Below, piece by piece: positions 16,589 through 24,826 of a stretch of DNA of 64,000 nt. The notes beneath the pieces were generated by a model. That model saw nothing but the letters and a program-made list of their open reading frames with translations. It searched no databases and was not told the DNA's origin. Within the stretch, counting starts at the first letter, position 1, and every line of letters starts with the position of its first letter. Location: the NCBI GenBank assembly GCA_029379215.1, contig JAQYWO010000005.1, positions 1 through 64,000 of the forward strand, given 5' to 3'. The position numbers were made by a program, and so were the translations under genes. The stretch comes from Rhizonema sp. PD37. Its GTDB lineage: Bacteria > Cyanobacteriota > Cyanobacteriia > Cyanobacteriales > Nostocaceae.

Positions 16589-17548
16589 ATGTCTTCCAAA
16601 CTCGTTTTTGTATTTTCTGGTATGGGTTCGCAATGGTGGGGGATGGGGCGTCAGCTTTTGAATGAAGAAGTCGTATTCCGTTCTGTGATCGCCCGGTGTG
16701 ATGAGTTACTGCGACAGTATGCAAGTTGGTCGTTGTGGGAAGAACTGACGGCATCGAAAGAGCGATCACGTATTCATGAAACCCAAATTGCCCAACCCGC
16801 GATCTTTTCTCTACAAATCGCACTGACTGCTTTGTGGCGTTCTTGGGGTATTGAACCAGATACTATTATCGGTCATAGTGTTGGTGAAGTCGCAGCAGCT
16901 TATGTGTCTGGAGTTCTGAGTTTAGAAGACGCCGTTCAGATTATCTTTCATCGCAGCCGCATTCAAGCGCAAGCAGCAGGTAAAGGAAGGATGTTAGCCG
17001 TTGGATTATCTTTAGAGGAAGCAGAACGCATCCACGCAGGATACTCAAAGATTGTCTCCATCGCAGCAATTAATAGCCCCAACTCCGTGACTCTGTCTGG
17101 GGAAAGTGCCGCTTTGACAGAAATTGCCACATCTCTAGCCCAAAGACAGATTTTTCATCGCTTCCTACGAGTTGATGTACCATACCACAGCCCTAGCATG
17201 GAACCACTAAAAACAGAATTAGCAGAATCCTTGCAAGGAATTAACCCCCAAGCAGCTACCATTACCCTCTTCTCAACTGTTACAGGGCGGCAGGTTTTGG
17301 GTTCAGAATTCGATGCTACCTATTGGGTACAAAACATGAGGAATCCTGTACTATTTGCATTAGCAGTCCATGGACTTCTTCAAACAGGTCACGATCGCTT
17401 CCTTGAGATTAGTTCACATCCAGTTTTAGTCAATTCTATATGTGAATGCCTTGCTCACATCAACAAAGTCGGAACGGTGCTTCCCTCACTGCGGCGTCAA
17501 GATACAGAACGAGCAACAATGCTGGAGTCTTTAGGTAAGCTATCTTGA
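16589..17548 (+). CDS. Stand-alone polyketide-synthase-type acyltransferase domain
   Basis: A 319-residue protein that is a single PKS acyltransferase domain, which loads an acyl-CoA extender onto an acyl carrier protein. It opens VFVFSGMGSQWWGMGRQLL. The nucleophile is S97 in IGHSVGEVAAAYVSG and the catalytic His is H200 in VPYHSPSM. That motif is neither the malonyl-type HAFH nor the methylmalonyl-type YASH. It ends at LRRQDTERATMLESLGKLS, where a modular PKS would continue. No ketosynthase or carrier protein is nearby. It could be a discrete trans-acting AT or a surviving fragment of a lost PKS. A GTG at 16562 would add nine residues; the ATG at 16589 fits the domain border better. FabD is less likely because the sequence is of PKS type. 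Confidence 0.85.
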   Translation: MSSKLVFVFSGMGSQWWGMGRQLLNEEVVFRSVIARCDELLRQYASWSLWEELTASKERSRIHETQIAQPAIFSLQIALTALWRSWGIEPDTIIGHSVGEVAAAYVSGVLSLEDAVQIIFHRSRIQAQAAGKGRMLAVGLSLEEAERIHAGYSKIVSIAAINSPNSVTLSGESAALTEIATSLAQRQIFHRFLRVDVPYHSPSMEPLKTELAESLQGINPQAATITLFSTVTGRQVLGSEFDATYWVQNMRNPVLFALAVHGLLQTGHDRFLEISSHPVLVNSICECLAHINKVGTVLPSLRRQDTERATMLESLGKLS

Positions 17549-17617
17549 TAAGGGGTAGTAAGATTAGGAATAATTCACTTATCTGCGCGTGTAAAATTAA
17601 CGCCCTAAATTGAAATA

Positions 17618-19105
17618 TTATGAAAAATTCCGCATCAAGGATTCGCTTTCTTGATTTAACCCTAAAACAACAGCATTCTTGTTCAATTTCTGATATCGAG
17701 AAATAACCTTAGAAATTGCAGTGACAGCAGCGTGATCCCACACATGAGCCTGGTGAAGGTTAATCACAACTGTTGTGGGATCCTCAATATAGTTAAATAA
17801 TTCGACAAAGTTGGCGATTGATCCGAAGAAAATTTGTCCTGACACTGTATATTGTTTCGTTCCATCAGGCTCGAAAGATTTGACAACTTTGATTTGAGCG
17901 ATTTTCCAACAGAAGATTAAAGTACTCAGAATTACACCAACTAAAACTCCATCCGCTAAGTCATTCGTCCACAGGGCGATCGCCACTGTAAAAGGCATGA
18001 TAATTGCATCAATCCATGGCATTTTACTTAACGGTTTTAATGATTTCCAATCAAATGTTTCAAAAGCAACCATAATCATGACGCCGTTTAGTGCTGCCAT
18101 CGGTATCTGCTTCACTGTATCGCGAAAAACAAAGATAAGAATCAGTAAAAAAGCGCCAGAAACAAAAGTGGATAAACGCCCTCTCCCTCCAGATCTTATA
18201 TTAATAATTGATTGCCCAACCATGCCGCACCCAGCCATACATCCAAAAAAACCTGCGACCATGTTGGCAATACCTTGACCTTTCACTTCTTTATTTTTAG
18301 AACTCCTTGTATCTGTCAGTTCATCAAGTAGTTCGGCTGTTAATAAGGATTCTAAAAGACCGACGATCGCTAATGTTAATGAGTATGGGAGAATAATCAG
18401 AAAAGTTTCTAAAGAAAGGTCAACATGTGGTAAGTGAAAAGATGGCAGCGTATTTGTAATGTTGCCAATATCTCCTACGCTTCGTAGATGAAAATGTGTA
18501 TTCATCGCTATGACAGTCATCACAATAATCGCCACCAGAGGCGATGGTACACTCTTAGTCAAACGAGGTAGGAGATAGACAATACCTAATGTCGCTGCTA
18601 CCATAATGTATGCTACAAAAGGTTGTCCAATAATTTGTTTGACCTGAGCGGCAAAGATTAAGATACCTAAAGCGTTAACAAAGCCGGAAACAACTGACTG
18701 GGGAATAAAACTAAAAAATCTACCAAATTTAAATATTCCCATCAGAAATTGTACAATTCCTGTGAGGATTGTAGCTGCAAATAAATATTCAACTCCATGT
18801 GTTGTCACTAACGATGTCATTAATAATGACATGGAACCAGTAGCAGCAGAAATCATTCCTCTACGTCCACCAAATAGGGAAATAACAACCGCTATACAAA
18901 AAGAAGTATACAAAGCTACCATTGGTTCGACTTTGGCTATTGCTGCAAAAGCCAAAGATTCAGGAATAAGCGCCAATGCCACGGTTATCCCTGCTAAAGT
19001 ATCAGCTTTAATATTGGAAAGATTCACGCTGATCACATTTTTGGCTCTCAGTTTTTTTCTTACTTTAATGTTAAATCTTTTCGCTTTAGTTCTCATCGAA
19101 ACCAT
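17618..19105 (-). CDS. SulP (SLC26) family anion transporter with STAS domain
   Basis: An inner-membrane anion transporter. The conserved SLC26 start is clear: ADTLAGITVALALIPESLAFA and GGRRGMISAATGSMSLLM. About ten hydrophobic segments follow to residue ~395. MVGQSIINIRSGGRGRLSTFVSG is the conserved second signature. The C-terminal ~100 residues (VSGQIFFGSIANFVELF, VVINLHQAHVWDHAAVTAI) are a cytoplasmic STAS domain. 495 residues is at the short end. Substrates in the family include sulfate and bicarbonate; the sequence is not close to the cyanobacterial bicarbonate transporter BicA as I know it, so I leave the substrate open. Confidence 0.9.
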   Translation of the reverse strand: MVSMRTKAKRFNIKVRKKLRAKNVISVNLSNIKADTLAGITVALALIPESLAFAAIAKVEPMVALYTSFCIAVVISLFGGRRGMISAATGSMSLLMTSLVTTHGVEYLFAATILTGIVQFLMGIFKFGRFFSFIPQSVVSGFVNALGILIFAAQVKQIIGQPFVAYIMVAATLGIVYLLPRLTKSVPSPLVAIIVMTVIAMNTHFHLRSVGDIGNITNTLPSFHLPHVDLSLETFLIILPYSLTLAIVGLLESLLTAELLDELTDTRSSKNKEVKGQGIANMVAGFFGCMAGCGMVGQSIINIRSGGRGRLSTFVSGAFLLILIFVFRDTVKQIPMAALNGVMIMVAFETFDWKSLKPLSKMPWIDAIIMPFTVAIALWTNDLADGVLVGVILSTLIFCWKIAQIKVVKSFEPDGTKQYTVSGQIFFGSIANFVELFNYIEDPTTVVINLHQAHVWDHAAVTAISKVISRYQKLNKNAVVLGLNQESESLMRNFS

Positions 19106-19192
19106 TACTACCCCTGTTTTTCCTAAAGTAACTTTGAGTATTCTACAAGTTTATGGTATCAAATATAACTGTTGAGGAAATTTGCTTGGTGC

Positions 19193-19233
19193 GTTTGTAG
19201 TTGCGCTAAGCGCGCTAAAGCGCAACTACAAAC
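19193..19233. repeat. Perfect 15-bp hairpin after the acyltransferase-GAF gene
   Basis: GTTTGTAGTTGCGCT - 11-base loop - AGCGCAACTACAAAC, one base from the stop codon of the minus-strand gene ending at 19235. There is no T-run, so it may be a dispersed repeat acting as an mRNA 3' end. It also lies upstream of the SulP gene. Confidence 0.75.
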
Positions 19234-19234
19234 T

Positions 19235-21100
19235 TCAGCTAACTTTAAATTTAAGAGTAGAGAAATTAAGTAGGAAGACTTGATGCAGAGTATTGATGAG
19301 ATTAAAGTGAGAAGGTAATTGGAGGAATCTTGTCATTGATTCTCTTGAATTCAAGTTGGAGGTGTTGTGGCAATCCTCCTCGAAACTAAGAACTTTTGCA
19401 TCTGCTACCATTGAGCCAATGAGTTTTGCAATCAGTTGCAGTTGCTGTACATCACGTTCGGTAAAGTTGTGCGACTCGAAGGTGCCAACGTGTAAGACTC
19501 CCATCTGACTTTGTTCAATAGGTAGCGGTATGCCAACGAGCGATCGCAAACCCCGATGACGCAGGATGGGACTGACAACTTCTACCTCTCTAAGATTATT
19601 GACAATCGTGGGTTGTTTGCTAGCAGAGATCCGACCGGCGAAGCCCTGTCCGATAGGTATACGGATTTTTTGGACAATTTCCTCTTCAAGTCCGAGAGTG
19701 GCGTACACTGCCAAATTCTGTCTGTCTCTCACAGGCAATAAAAGTGTGACTGTATCTACAGACATGTATTCTCTGAGCCACTCAAGAAGCTGTTTAACAG
19801 AAGTCGCAAGTCTAGTGTGTGTGCCTGTGTATTCTCCACCAATTAACACATCCCACCCTTCATCAGACTTTGCTAAATCAACACTGTTTGTTCTTTGAGA
19901 TTTGACTTTAGCCGAGAAATGCGACATGAACGGTTTCTCAAAGGCTCTATGAAATAAATAAGCAACCAGTAATGACGATGGCACAGCATAAAGAAGCCAT
20001 TTAGCTGCCATCATTGTCGGGGATAACTGTTGGCTGAGGAGGAGTTGATGGACGAGCCACACCACCGGAGCGTGGGTGATATAAAGACTGTAGGAAAATA
20101 TCCCGAGTGCCACTACCCATCGAGATTCCAAGAACCCGATAACAGGCGGGAGTGCCTTGCCTTTTATCAAAAAGTTGGTACAGTAAATCAGAAAACAACT
20201 TGTCCCCAAGGCAACAAAAGAATGGACAATCCATTGTGCCAATCCTGGGAGGGCACTAAATCGCAGCGACTCTGTTAAGAAAGCAAGGCAAGCAAAGATT
20301 GCCGCAAGTATGCCCCACGGTAATGATGTTTTGAGCCGGAGTAAAGATGGTTTTTGGGAAAAATTAATCTCTGCTGCTGCCATTCCTAAGGCAAAAAGAC
20401 CTAAAAACCAAGGGCAAGCATGAGATGAAACTTCACTACCCATTAAATAGCTTATTGTCAGTCCAAGAGCAAAGGCGATCGCCACTGTGTAAAATAAGCC
20501 TAAACGTCGCCAGATTGGGATTAACAAAATTGCAAAGACGAAGTAAATTTGCCACTCTAGGGCAACAGTCCATGTGGGACCATTAATGTTATTGATATCT
20601 AAGACGAAATTTTGGAGCAGGAGAAAATAGACAATAAGATCGTGTCCGGAAAAGTTAGGAGAGAATAAGCCCTGGAGAGGGTTCATCGTGCTATCATACC
20701 AGCTTAAATCAATTGTCTGCTCCAGCCACAGTATTAATCCACCCATCAACATACATAAAAGCAGGGCAGCATAATAAGGTGGCAGAATCCGACAAATTCG
20801 TCGCTTAAAGAAACCCACTAATCCTCCTGAAAAATATCCTTTATCCGAGCGAACTATCGGTAGCATTAAACAGTAGCCGGAAAGAACGATAAAAATGACA
20901 ACTGCAAAAATTCCATACCTCAGGAGCTTTGTCATCGGTAGCCATAGCATGGATGGTGATGAAACCGAGTCAGAATAGTACCAACTGTGGACAAATACCA
21001 CATAGAGAGCGGCTATTCCACGGATACCGTCTAAGTAAGCTAGGCGGATTCGCTCAGATTTTTTATAGTGAGTGTTTGCGGATTCTAAGAGTTGATTCAT
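19235..21100 (-). CDS. Acyltransferase-3 membrane protein fused to a C-terminal GAF domain
   Basis: The N-terminal ~385 residues form an acyltransferase-3 (OafA/NodX-like) integral membrane domain with about ten hydrophobic segments, starting RLAYLDGIRGIAALYVVFVHSW with the catalytic-type His and carrying PPYYAALLLCML. Such enzymes move acyl groups onto surface glycans or lipids. The C-terminal ~200 residues form a GAF sensor domain: LLEWLREYMSVDTVTLLLPV, IPIGQGFAGRISAS, SPILRHRGLRSLVGIPLP, and VLHVGTFESHNFTERDVQQLQL. The GAF resembles those in cyanobacterial signalling proteins. The fusion is unusual and suggests an acylation step gated by a small ligand or redox signal. The frame opens at 21139, but the family start motif and a good ATG favour 21100. 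Confidence 0.88.
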   Translation of the reverse strand: MNQLLESANTHYKKSERIRLAYLDGIRGIAALYVVFVHSWYYSDSVSSPSMLWLPMTKLLRYGIFAVVIFIVLSGYCLMLPIVRSDKGYFSGGLVGFFKRRICRILPPYYAALLLCMLMGGLILWLEQTIDLSWYDSTMNPLQGLFSPNFSGHDLIVYFLLLQNFVLDINNINGPTWTVALEWQIYFVFAILLIPIWRRLGLFYTVAIAFALGLTISYLMGSEVSSHACPWFLGLFALGMAAAEINFSQKPSLLRLKTSLPWGILAAIFACLAFLTESLRFSALPGLAQWIVHSFVALGTSCFLIYCTNFLIKGKALPPVIGFLESRWVVALGIFSYSLYITHAPVVWLVHQLLLSQQLSPTMMAAKWLLYAVPSSLLVAYLFHRAFEKPFMSHFSAKVKSQRTNSVDLAKSDEGWDVLIGGEYTGTHTRLATSVKQLLEWLREYMSVDTVTLLLPVRDRQNLAVYATLGLEEEIVQKIRIPIGQGFAGRISASKQPTIVNNLREVEVVSPILRHRGLRSLVGIPLPIEQSQMGVLHVGTFESHNFTERDVQQLQLIAKLIGSMVADAKVLSFEEDCHNTSNLNSRESMTRFLQLPSHFNLINTLHQVFLLNFSTLKFKVS

Positions 21101-21139
21101 GATGTGAGTGGATTTACGTACATAACAAAGACAAATCAT

Positions 21140-22385
21140 CCATTTCCAGAGACGGTGTAAAGTATTGATGTGAATGAGTTGTGGTATCTTGACAAAGAAT
21201 TATTTAGGGCCCTTCCAACAGCACATGCATTCTCTGCGTTAAGAAATGGTCTCTTCAGTCAGTTGAAAAAGTACCTTCAGGTTAAAAGAGAGCTTCATCA
21301 AGTCAATACTCTCGTATTAAAGACATTACTTTTGGTAGATGAAAACTTTAGCCTGTTTATCTCTTTTTTACAGAAAATATAAGAATAATTGAGGATACAG
21401 AAAAATCTTCAGCTACTATTATACGTATATTTTTATACGCACATGATTGATGCGGCGATTTGCTGCGATAGGAAAGTTATTATGAGCGCGATCATTCAGA
21501 CTTTCTATCTATAGCGCTTCTCGTTTCAGTCACATACATAAATACCTCCACCGCTCTTAGTGGCTACCTTTCTCCCAAACTTGGGAGAGAGCACGAATGT
21601 ATGAGATATAATTGAGAACCGCTATAATTGCTTAGCTGTGCTGAAATTTCTGTGAATATCTCTCTCAAGCTGGAAGTCATATCATTCCTGCTTTTAATCG
21701 CGACAAGAGAAAAATTCAAGTTTATTGATTAAGGTGGAGTTAAACCGCCAGGAATTCTCACCGCAGCAACTCTTTGCAGAACGAATTTGTAACCTATGAA
21801 GATATTGCCCTTAAGCAATGATTGCCGGATGCAATCTTGAAGGATAAAGTAGATAAAACTTAGAACGGGCATATAGATAACCTCAGAGTCTTTGTTTTGC
21901 CGTTTCCTACTCTCCGCACAAATTTACTACTTTACAACTGCCTCAACATTAAAATTTTAATATCGAAATAATCAGCTTTTATCAGCAGTTGAATGCGTTC
22001 ACCACAAGTCAAAAATAGCATCTAAATCCAAGTCATGGGCAACATATATATGCTGCTTAACAGAAACTTTAAGAATCAAGAAAAACATTTACAAAATCTT
22101 TACTCAATTTTATTTGCTCTTGCTCGCCTGCATTTATAGCTAAGCGCTGACTACCGATGCCTCTTATATACAGAATTATAGATATTTATGAAGAATTAAG
22201 GTTTTTCAGATAACTCATAAGCGATCGCCAGGAACTCTCTTCATCTTGCTGCACGTGGTAATTCATTTTTAGAGGAATAAAGACTGATCATTTTGTCTCA
22301 CTGCGTAAATCCTATTTCCGCCGAATTTTTACAAATAGGCGCAACAAGCTATTGGTAGAAGAACAGAAAATAGGAGTGTGAAACA
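21140..22385. other. 1.2-kb intergenic region
   Basis: The longest gene-poor stretch in the window. A GTG-started 70-codon frame at 21170-21382 has no recognisable feature and I do not call it. The rest is AT-rich with short inverted segments only (for example TCTCCCAAACTTGGGAGAGA near 21570). The final ~100 bases must hold the promoter of the His/Tyr-rich protein gene. Confidence 0.6.
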
Positions 22386-22964
22386 ATGTTTTGGAAGTTA
22401 TTGATAACTATTTTACTCTTACCCAGTTGTTTGGGATTTGAGGTGGCATCAGCATCTATCAAAAATGAGGTTCAGACATTGCCTAAGTCTGAGGAATTGG
22501 AATCTTTCTCTCAGAAACAGGTTCATCAAAATGTCGTGATATCACCTAAACTCACAGAATATTCTTCGATTTCAAGCGATCGCAAAGCTGACACTAGTGA
22601 GTTGCAGTACAAAACACTCAATCAACCGTATCTAATTGCCCATCATTATAACGATTGTTATCACCAAGGGAATTACCGTCACAGCTACAACTCTTATCAC
22701 CACTATTACCATCCCCAAAGGGAGAGGTACTACCTTCGGGGCTTCTTCTATCCTGACAACGTTGGATACCACCGTAGCTACTACCATCACAACTATGACC
22801 ATTCCTCAGGATATGGTCACTACTACCACAACTATTACCGTCCCTCAGGGTATAGTCACTACTACCACAACTACTACCGTCCCTCAGGATATAGTCACTA
22901 CCACCACAACTATTACCATCCCTGTGGAGGATATTGTGGGCATTCCAATCATGGGTACTACTAA
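22386..22964 (+). CDS. Secreted His/Tyr-rich tandem-repeat protein
   Basis: A 192-residue protein I do not recognise by name. An N-terminal signal peptide (FWKLLITILLLPSCLG) precedes a polar region (about 25-85). The C-terminal ~105 residues are extremely rich in His and Tyr. They include about three copies of a 13-residue unit SGYxHYYHNYYRP encoded by a 39-bp DNA repeat (22806-22922), then a Cys-containing tail CGGYCGHSNHGYY. The composition suggests binding of transition metals or a structural role at the cell surface. The Shine-Dalgarno-like AGGAG at 22371 precedes the ATG. The alternative plus-1 frame is also open across the repeats because 39 is divisible by three; I regard it as a shadow. 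A strong hairpin terminator follows. Confidence 0.75.
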   Translation: MFWKLLITILLLPSCLGFEVASASIKNEVQTLPKSEELESFSQKQVHQNVVISPKLTEYSSISSDRKADTSELQYKTLNQPYLIAHHYNDCYHQGNYRHSYNSYHHYYHPQRERYYLRGFFYPDNVGYHRSYYHHNYDHSSGYGHYYHNYYRPSGYSHYYHNYYRPSGYSHYHHNYYHPCGGYCGHSNHGYY

Positions 22965-22987
22965 TAACTGATGTGACGTAACATAAT

Positions 22988-23022
22988 AAGATCCCCGACT
23001 TCTTGAAGAAGTCGGGGATCTT
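22988..23022. terminator. Strong bidirectional hairpin terminator / dispersed repeat
   Basis: A 17-bp perfect stem, AAGATCCCCGACTTCTT around a single central G, between the convergent His/Tyr-rich gene and phytol kinase gene. A related copy (GACCCCC...GGGGGTC) lies at 48844-48876, again right after a gene, so this is a repeat family used as a terminator. Confidence 0.85.
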
Positions 23023-23725
23023 ATTTAACCATCACCTGAATTAAGAAAAAAGCCAGGGCTGCACTACCCAAAGGAACTGTTATATTGTCAACACCTAGAA
23101 GTGAAACAGTTTCTAATCCAGTCGCAACTAAAGCTACTATTAAAGATACGACCCAAGTTTGCCAAATGTTACCTTGTACACCAAGAAAAATTAAACTACA
23201 TATTATATAGCTGACAATGGTCATAGCCAAAGAACCTTCCCAGCTTTTTTGCACTCCGAAAACTTTATAATGATGTTTGCCAAAGCGCTGCCCAATTAGG
23301 GCTGCTAGCCCATCTCCCCATGCCATGATTAGAACCCCCAGTGCTGCGTACTGAGGTTGTTGTAAGTACCAGAACCAAGCAATCAAAACACCGATACTTA
23401 CAGAATAAAAAAATGTCCCGAAACTTTTGCGTCCTACGCTGTTAATTCCAGGGAGAATCGGAAATAGATAGGACAATAAAGTGATAGCACTGGCTAAAAT
23501 CGAAGCTGTAATACCTACAATTGCGGGAATATTTAGCCACCAAGCAAGTATTATCACATTGCCGATACCAATATGGACTATTTTCCGCACGATCTCCGGA
23601 TCATCTTTGGCGAGATAATTCACTCCCCATGCAACCAGGAGGATGAGCGACAGCCAAGTTGCAACGCTGGCAAGTTGCAGCCATAAGGGGCGAAAGGACT
23701 CTAAATCGGAAAATGAACTCAGCAA
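23021..23725 (-). CDS. Phytol/polyprenol kinase family membrane protein (VTE5-like)
   Basis: An integral membrane CTP-dependent kinase of the SEC59/DGK1/VTE5 group. In cyanobacteria and plastids this family phosphorylates phytol for tocopherol and chlorophyll recycling. Signatures are KDDPEIVRKIVHIGIGNVII near the start, GVLIMAWGDGLAALIGQRFGKH and GVQKSWEGSLAM. About six to seven hydrophobic segments fill its 234 residues, a normal size. Its 3' end overlaps the bidirectional terminator. It is divergent from yidD with a ~60-bp promoter gap. Phytol as substrate is inferred from the organism type. Confidence 0.88.
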   Translation of the reverse strand: MLSSFSDLESFRPLWLQLASVATWLSLILLVAWGVNYLAKDDPEIVRKIVHIGIGNVIILAWWLNIPAIVGITASILASAITLLSYLFPILPGINSVGRKSFGTFFYSVSIGVLIAWFWYLQQPQYAALGVLIMAWGDGLAALIGQRFGKHHYKVFGVQKSWEGSLAMTIVSYIICSLIFLGVQGNIWQTWVVSLIVALVATGLETVSLLGVDNITVPLGSAALAFFLIQVMVK

Positions 23726-23787
23726 AGGTGGAACTAGATGTAAAATATAGACCTTTATCTCTACTTTATTAGATTTGGGCTATAACT

Positions 23788-24027
23788 ATGAAACAATTAT
23801 TGATTTTGCCAATTCGATTCTACCGAATGTTTATTTCGCCAATGTTTCTACCGACTTGTCGGTTTCAACCAACTTGTTCGATGTATGCTATTCAAGCAAT
23901 TGAAAGATTTGGAGTGTGGCGCGGTAGTTGGTTGGCAATTCGACGCATCCTCCGTTGTCATCCATTTCATCCCGGTGGCTACGATCCAGTGCCGGAGGCA
24001 GAAGGGAATCAGAAATTGCATCAGTAA
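23788..24027 (+). CDS. yidD: Membrane protein insertion efficiency factor YidD
   Basis: A 79-residue peripheral membrane protein that assists YidC-dependent insertion of membrane proteins. It shows the complete family pattern: an amphipathic N-terminus [15 protein letters not shown], then [34 protein letters not shown]. The length and start codon are typical. It stands alone here rather than in the rnpA-yidC operon, as is common in cyanobacteria. Confidence 0.95.
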   Translation: MKQLLILPIRFYRMFISPMFLPTCRFQPTCSMYAIQAIERFGVWRGSWLAIRRILRCHPFHPGGYDPVPEAEGNQKLHQ

Positions 24028-24070
24028 TCTAGAGAGCGTTTCGGGAGTATGATTATTCAACCAAATGAAT

Positions 24071-24509
24071 CTAAGGCAAAGCAAAATGAACTTTGTTAAA
24101 GAGGCGTTTATCACCTGTATAGAAGTCGGCTTGAAATCTTTGAGTTAATGCTAAATAATGAGCATCATAAGCAGCAGGGAGGTTAAATTGTTGCGCGACT
24201 TCCCAGGCTTGTTGATGAAGTTGACGATACGGCGCTACCGCCGTGGCCAAGGGCATCACCATAAAATTGAATGGGTAAATTCAGAGCATTGTTAAGACAT
24301 TGCTGGGCTTCTATATTCAGTAATTGTTTTGCCAGTTTCATTCTAGGAAATACATTCGTAACTTCGTAACATAAGAGGGTAGGAGCAATTATCTTGGTTT
24401 GTGTTTGCTCCCATTTATCCCATAATATTAGATAGGGTGATGTTTCTGACGAACTGTTGATTAACTTAACTACGAAATTAGCATCTACACAAATCAACTG
24501 TATAGTCAT
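24071..24509 (-). pseudogene. VapC-type PIN-domain toxin, frameshifted by a small insert
   Basis: Two overlapping frames together make one PIN-domain ribonuclease toxin. The N-terminal part (from 24509) has the first acidic residue in ICVDANFVVKL and the Glu in LLCYEVTN. The C-terminal part, in the next frame, has LPAAYDAHYLAL and FYTGDKRL with the last two acidic residues. Between IQFYGDA and QLHQQAWEVAQQF lies a ~28-bp insert (24225-24254 region) that shifts the frame and adds residues no relative should have. Removing it would rejoin the protein. The start overlaps the antitoxin stop by 4 bases (ATGA), as in an active operon. The toxin is therefore probably inactive. Confidence 0.85.
24225..24254 (-). 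repeat. Small dispersed repeat, copy 2, inserted in vapC
   Basis: On the minus strand GCCCTTGGCCACGGCGG... with a perfect ACGGCG-GTAG-CGCCGT hairpin. It matches 13431-13460 at 27 of 30 positions. Its length (about 28 inserted bases) explains the frameshift. Confidence 0.8.
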
Positions 24510-24769
24510 AATTTTTCTTGATTAGGAAACCAACTTGCCATCAATTCTCTATCTCTTTCTTCTCGCATTTGATGAACGATTTCATCAATATCGGGTTCAA
24601 AAGACTGACCAATACGCCGTTGCTGAATTGCTTGAGCATTGGCTAAAATTGTTGAACGTAAGTTTTGCCAATTCGATTGATACGTTAATTTTTGGTTTAA
24701 TAACTCTCGCTCTTCAGAAGACAAAGCTTTGATTGCATTGGCTAAAGATTCGACAAGCTGAATATTCAT
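24506..24769 (-). CDS. Antitoxin of the broken VapBC-like pair
   Basis: An 87-residue protein paired with the PIN-domain gene. MNIQLVESLANAIKALSSEERELLNQKL is the start seen in small cyanobacterial antitoxins encoded before PIN toxins. The C-terminal half (EPDIDEIVHQMREERDREL) is charged and helical, as expected for the toxin-binding part. A DNA-binding fold is not obvious from sequence. It overlaps the toxin gene by 4 bases. A palindrome 11 bases upstream of its start may be the autoregulation site. With a dead toxin it may persist as an orphan repressor. Confidence 0.75.
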   Translation of the reverse strand: MNIQLVESLANAIKALSSEERELLNQKLTYQSNWQNLRSTILANAQAIQQRRIGQSFEPDIDEIVHQMREERDRELMASWFPNQEKL

Positions 24770-24779
24770 ATATTTTCCC

Positions 24780-24804
24780 TATACTATTATCAAAGTATAG
24801 TATA
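24780..24804. promoter_or_regulatory. Palindrome upstream of the antitoxin gene
   Basis: TATACTAT - 9 bases - ATAGTATA, perfect 8-bp arms, ending 10 bases before the antitoxin start (24769). Autoregulation through such a site is the rule for VapBC operons. It also lies about 22 bases before the divergent VanX-type gene, so both could be affected. Confidence 0.5.
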
Positions 24805-24826
24805 TTAACAACTTAACAAAATTTAA

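Noticed and set aside
21170..21382. 70-codon GTG-started frame after the acyltransferase-GAF gene
   Set aside because: No family features, weak start context and an AT-rich setting. I cannot support it as a gene.
22806..22922. Regular 39-bp repeats considered as a CRISPR array
   Set aside because: The units are directly adjacent without spacers and encode a continuous protein repeat.
22636..22971. A Thr/Ile-rich 111-codon frame overlapping the His/Tyr-rich gene
   Set aside because: It is open only because the 39-bp repeat is a multiple of three. It has no ribosome-binding site or signal peptide of its own.
24071..24509. Programmed frameshifting of vapC
   Set aside because: There is no slippery heptamer, and the break is explained by an insert that has a second copy elsewhere. 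An insertion mutation is simpler.
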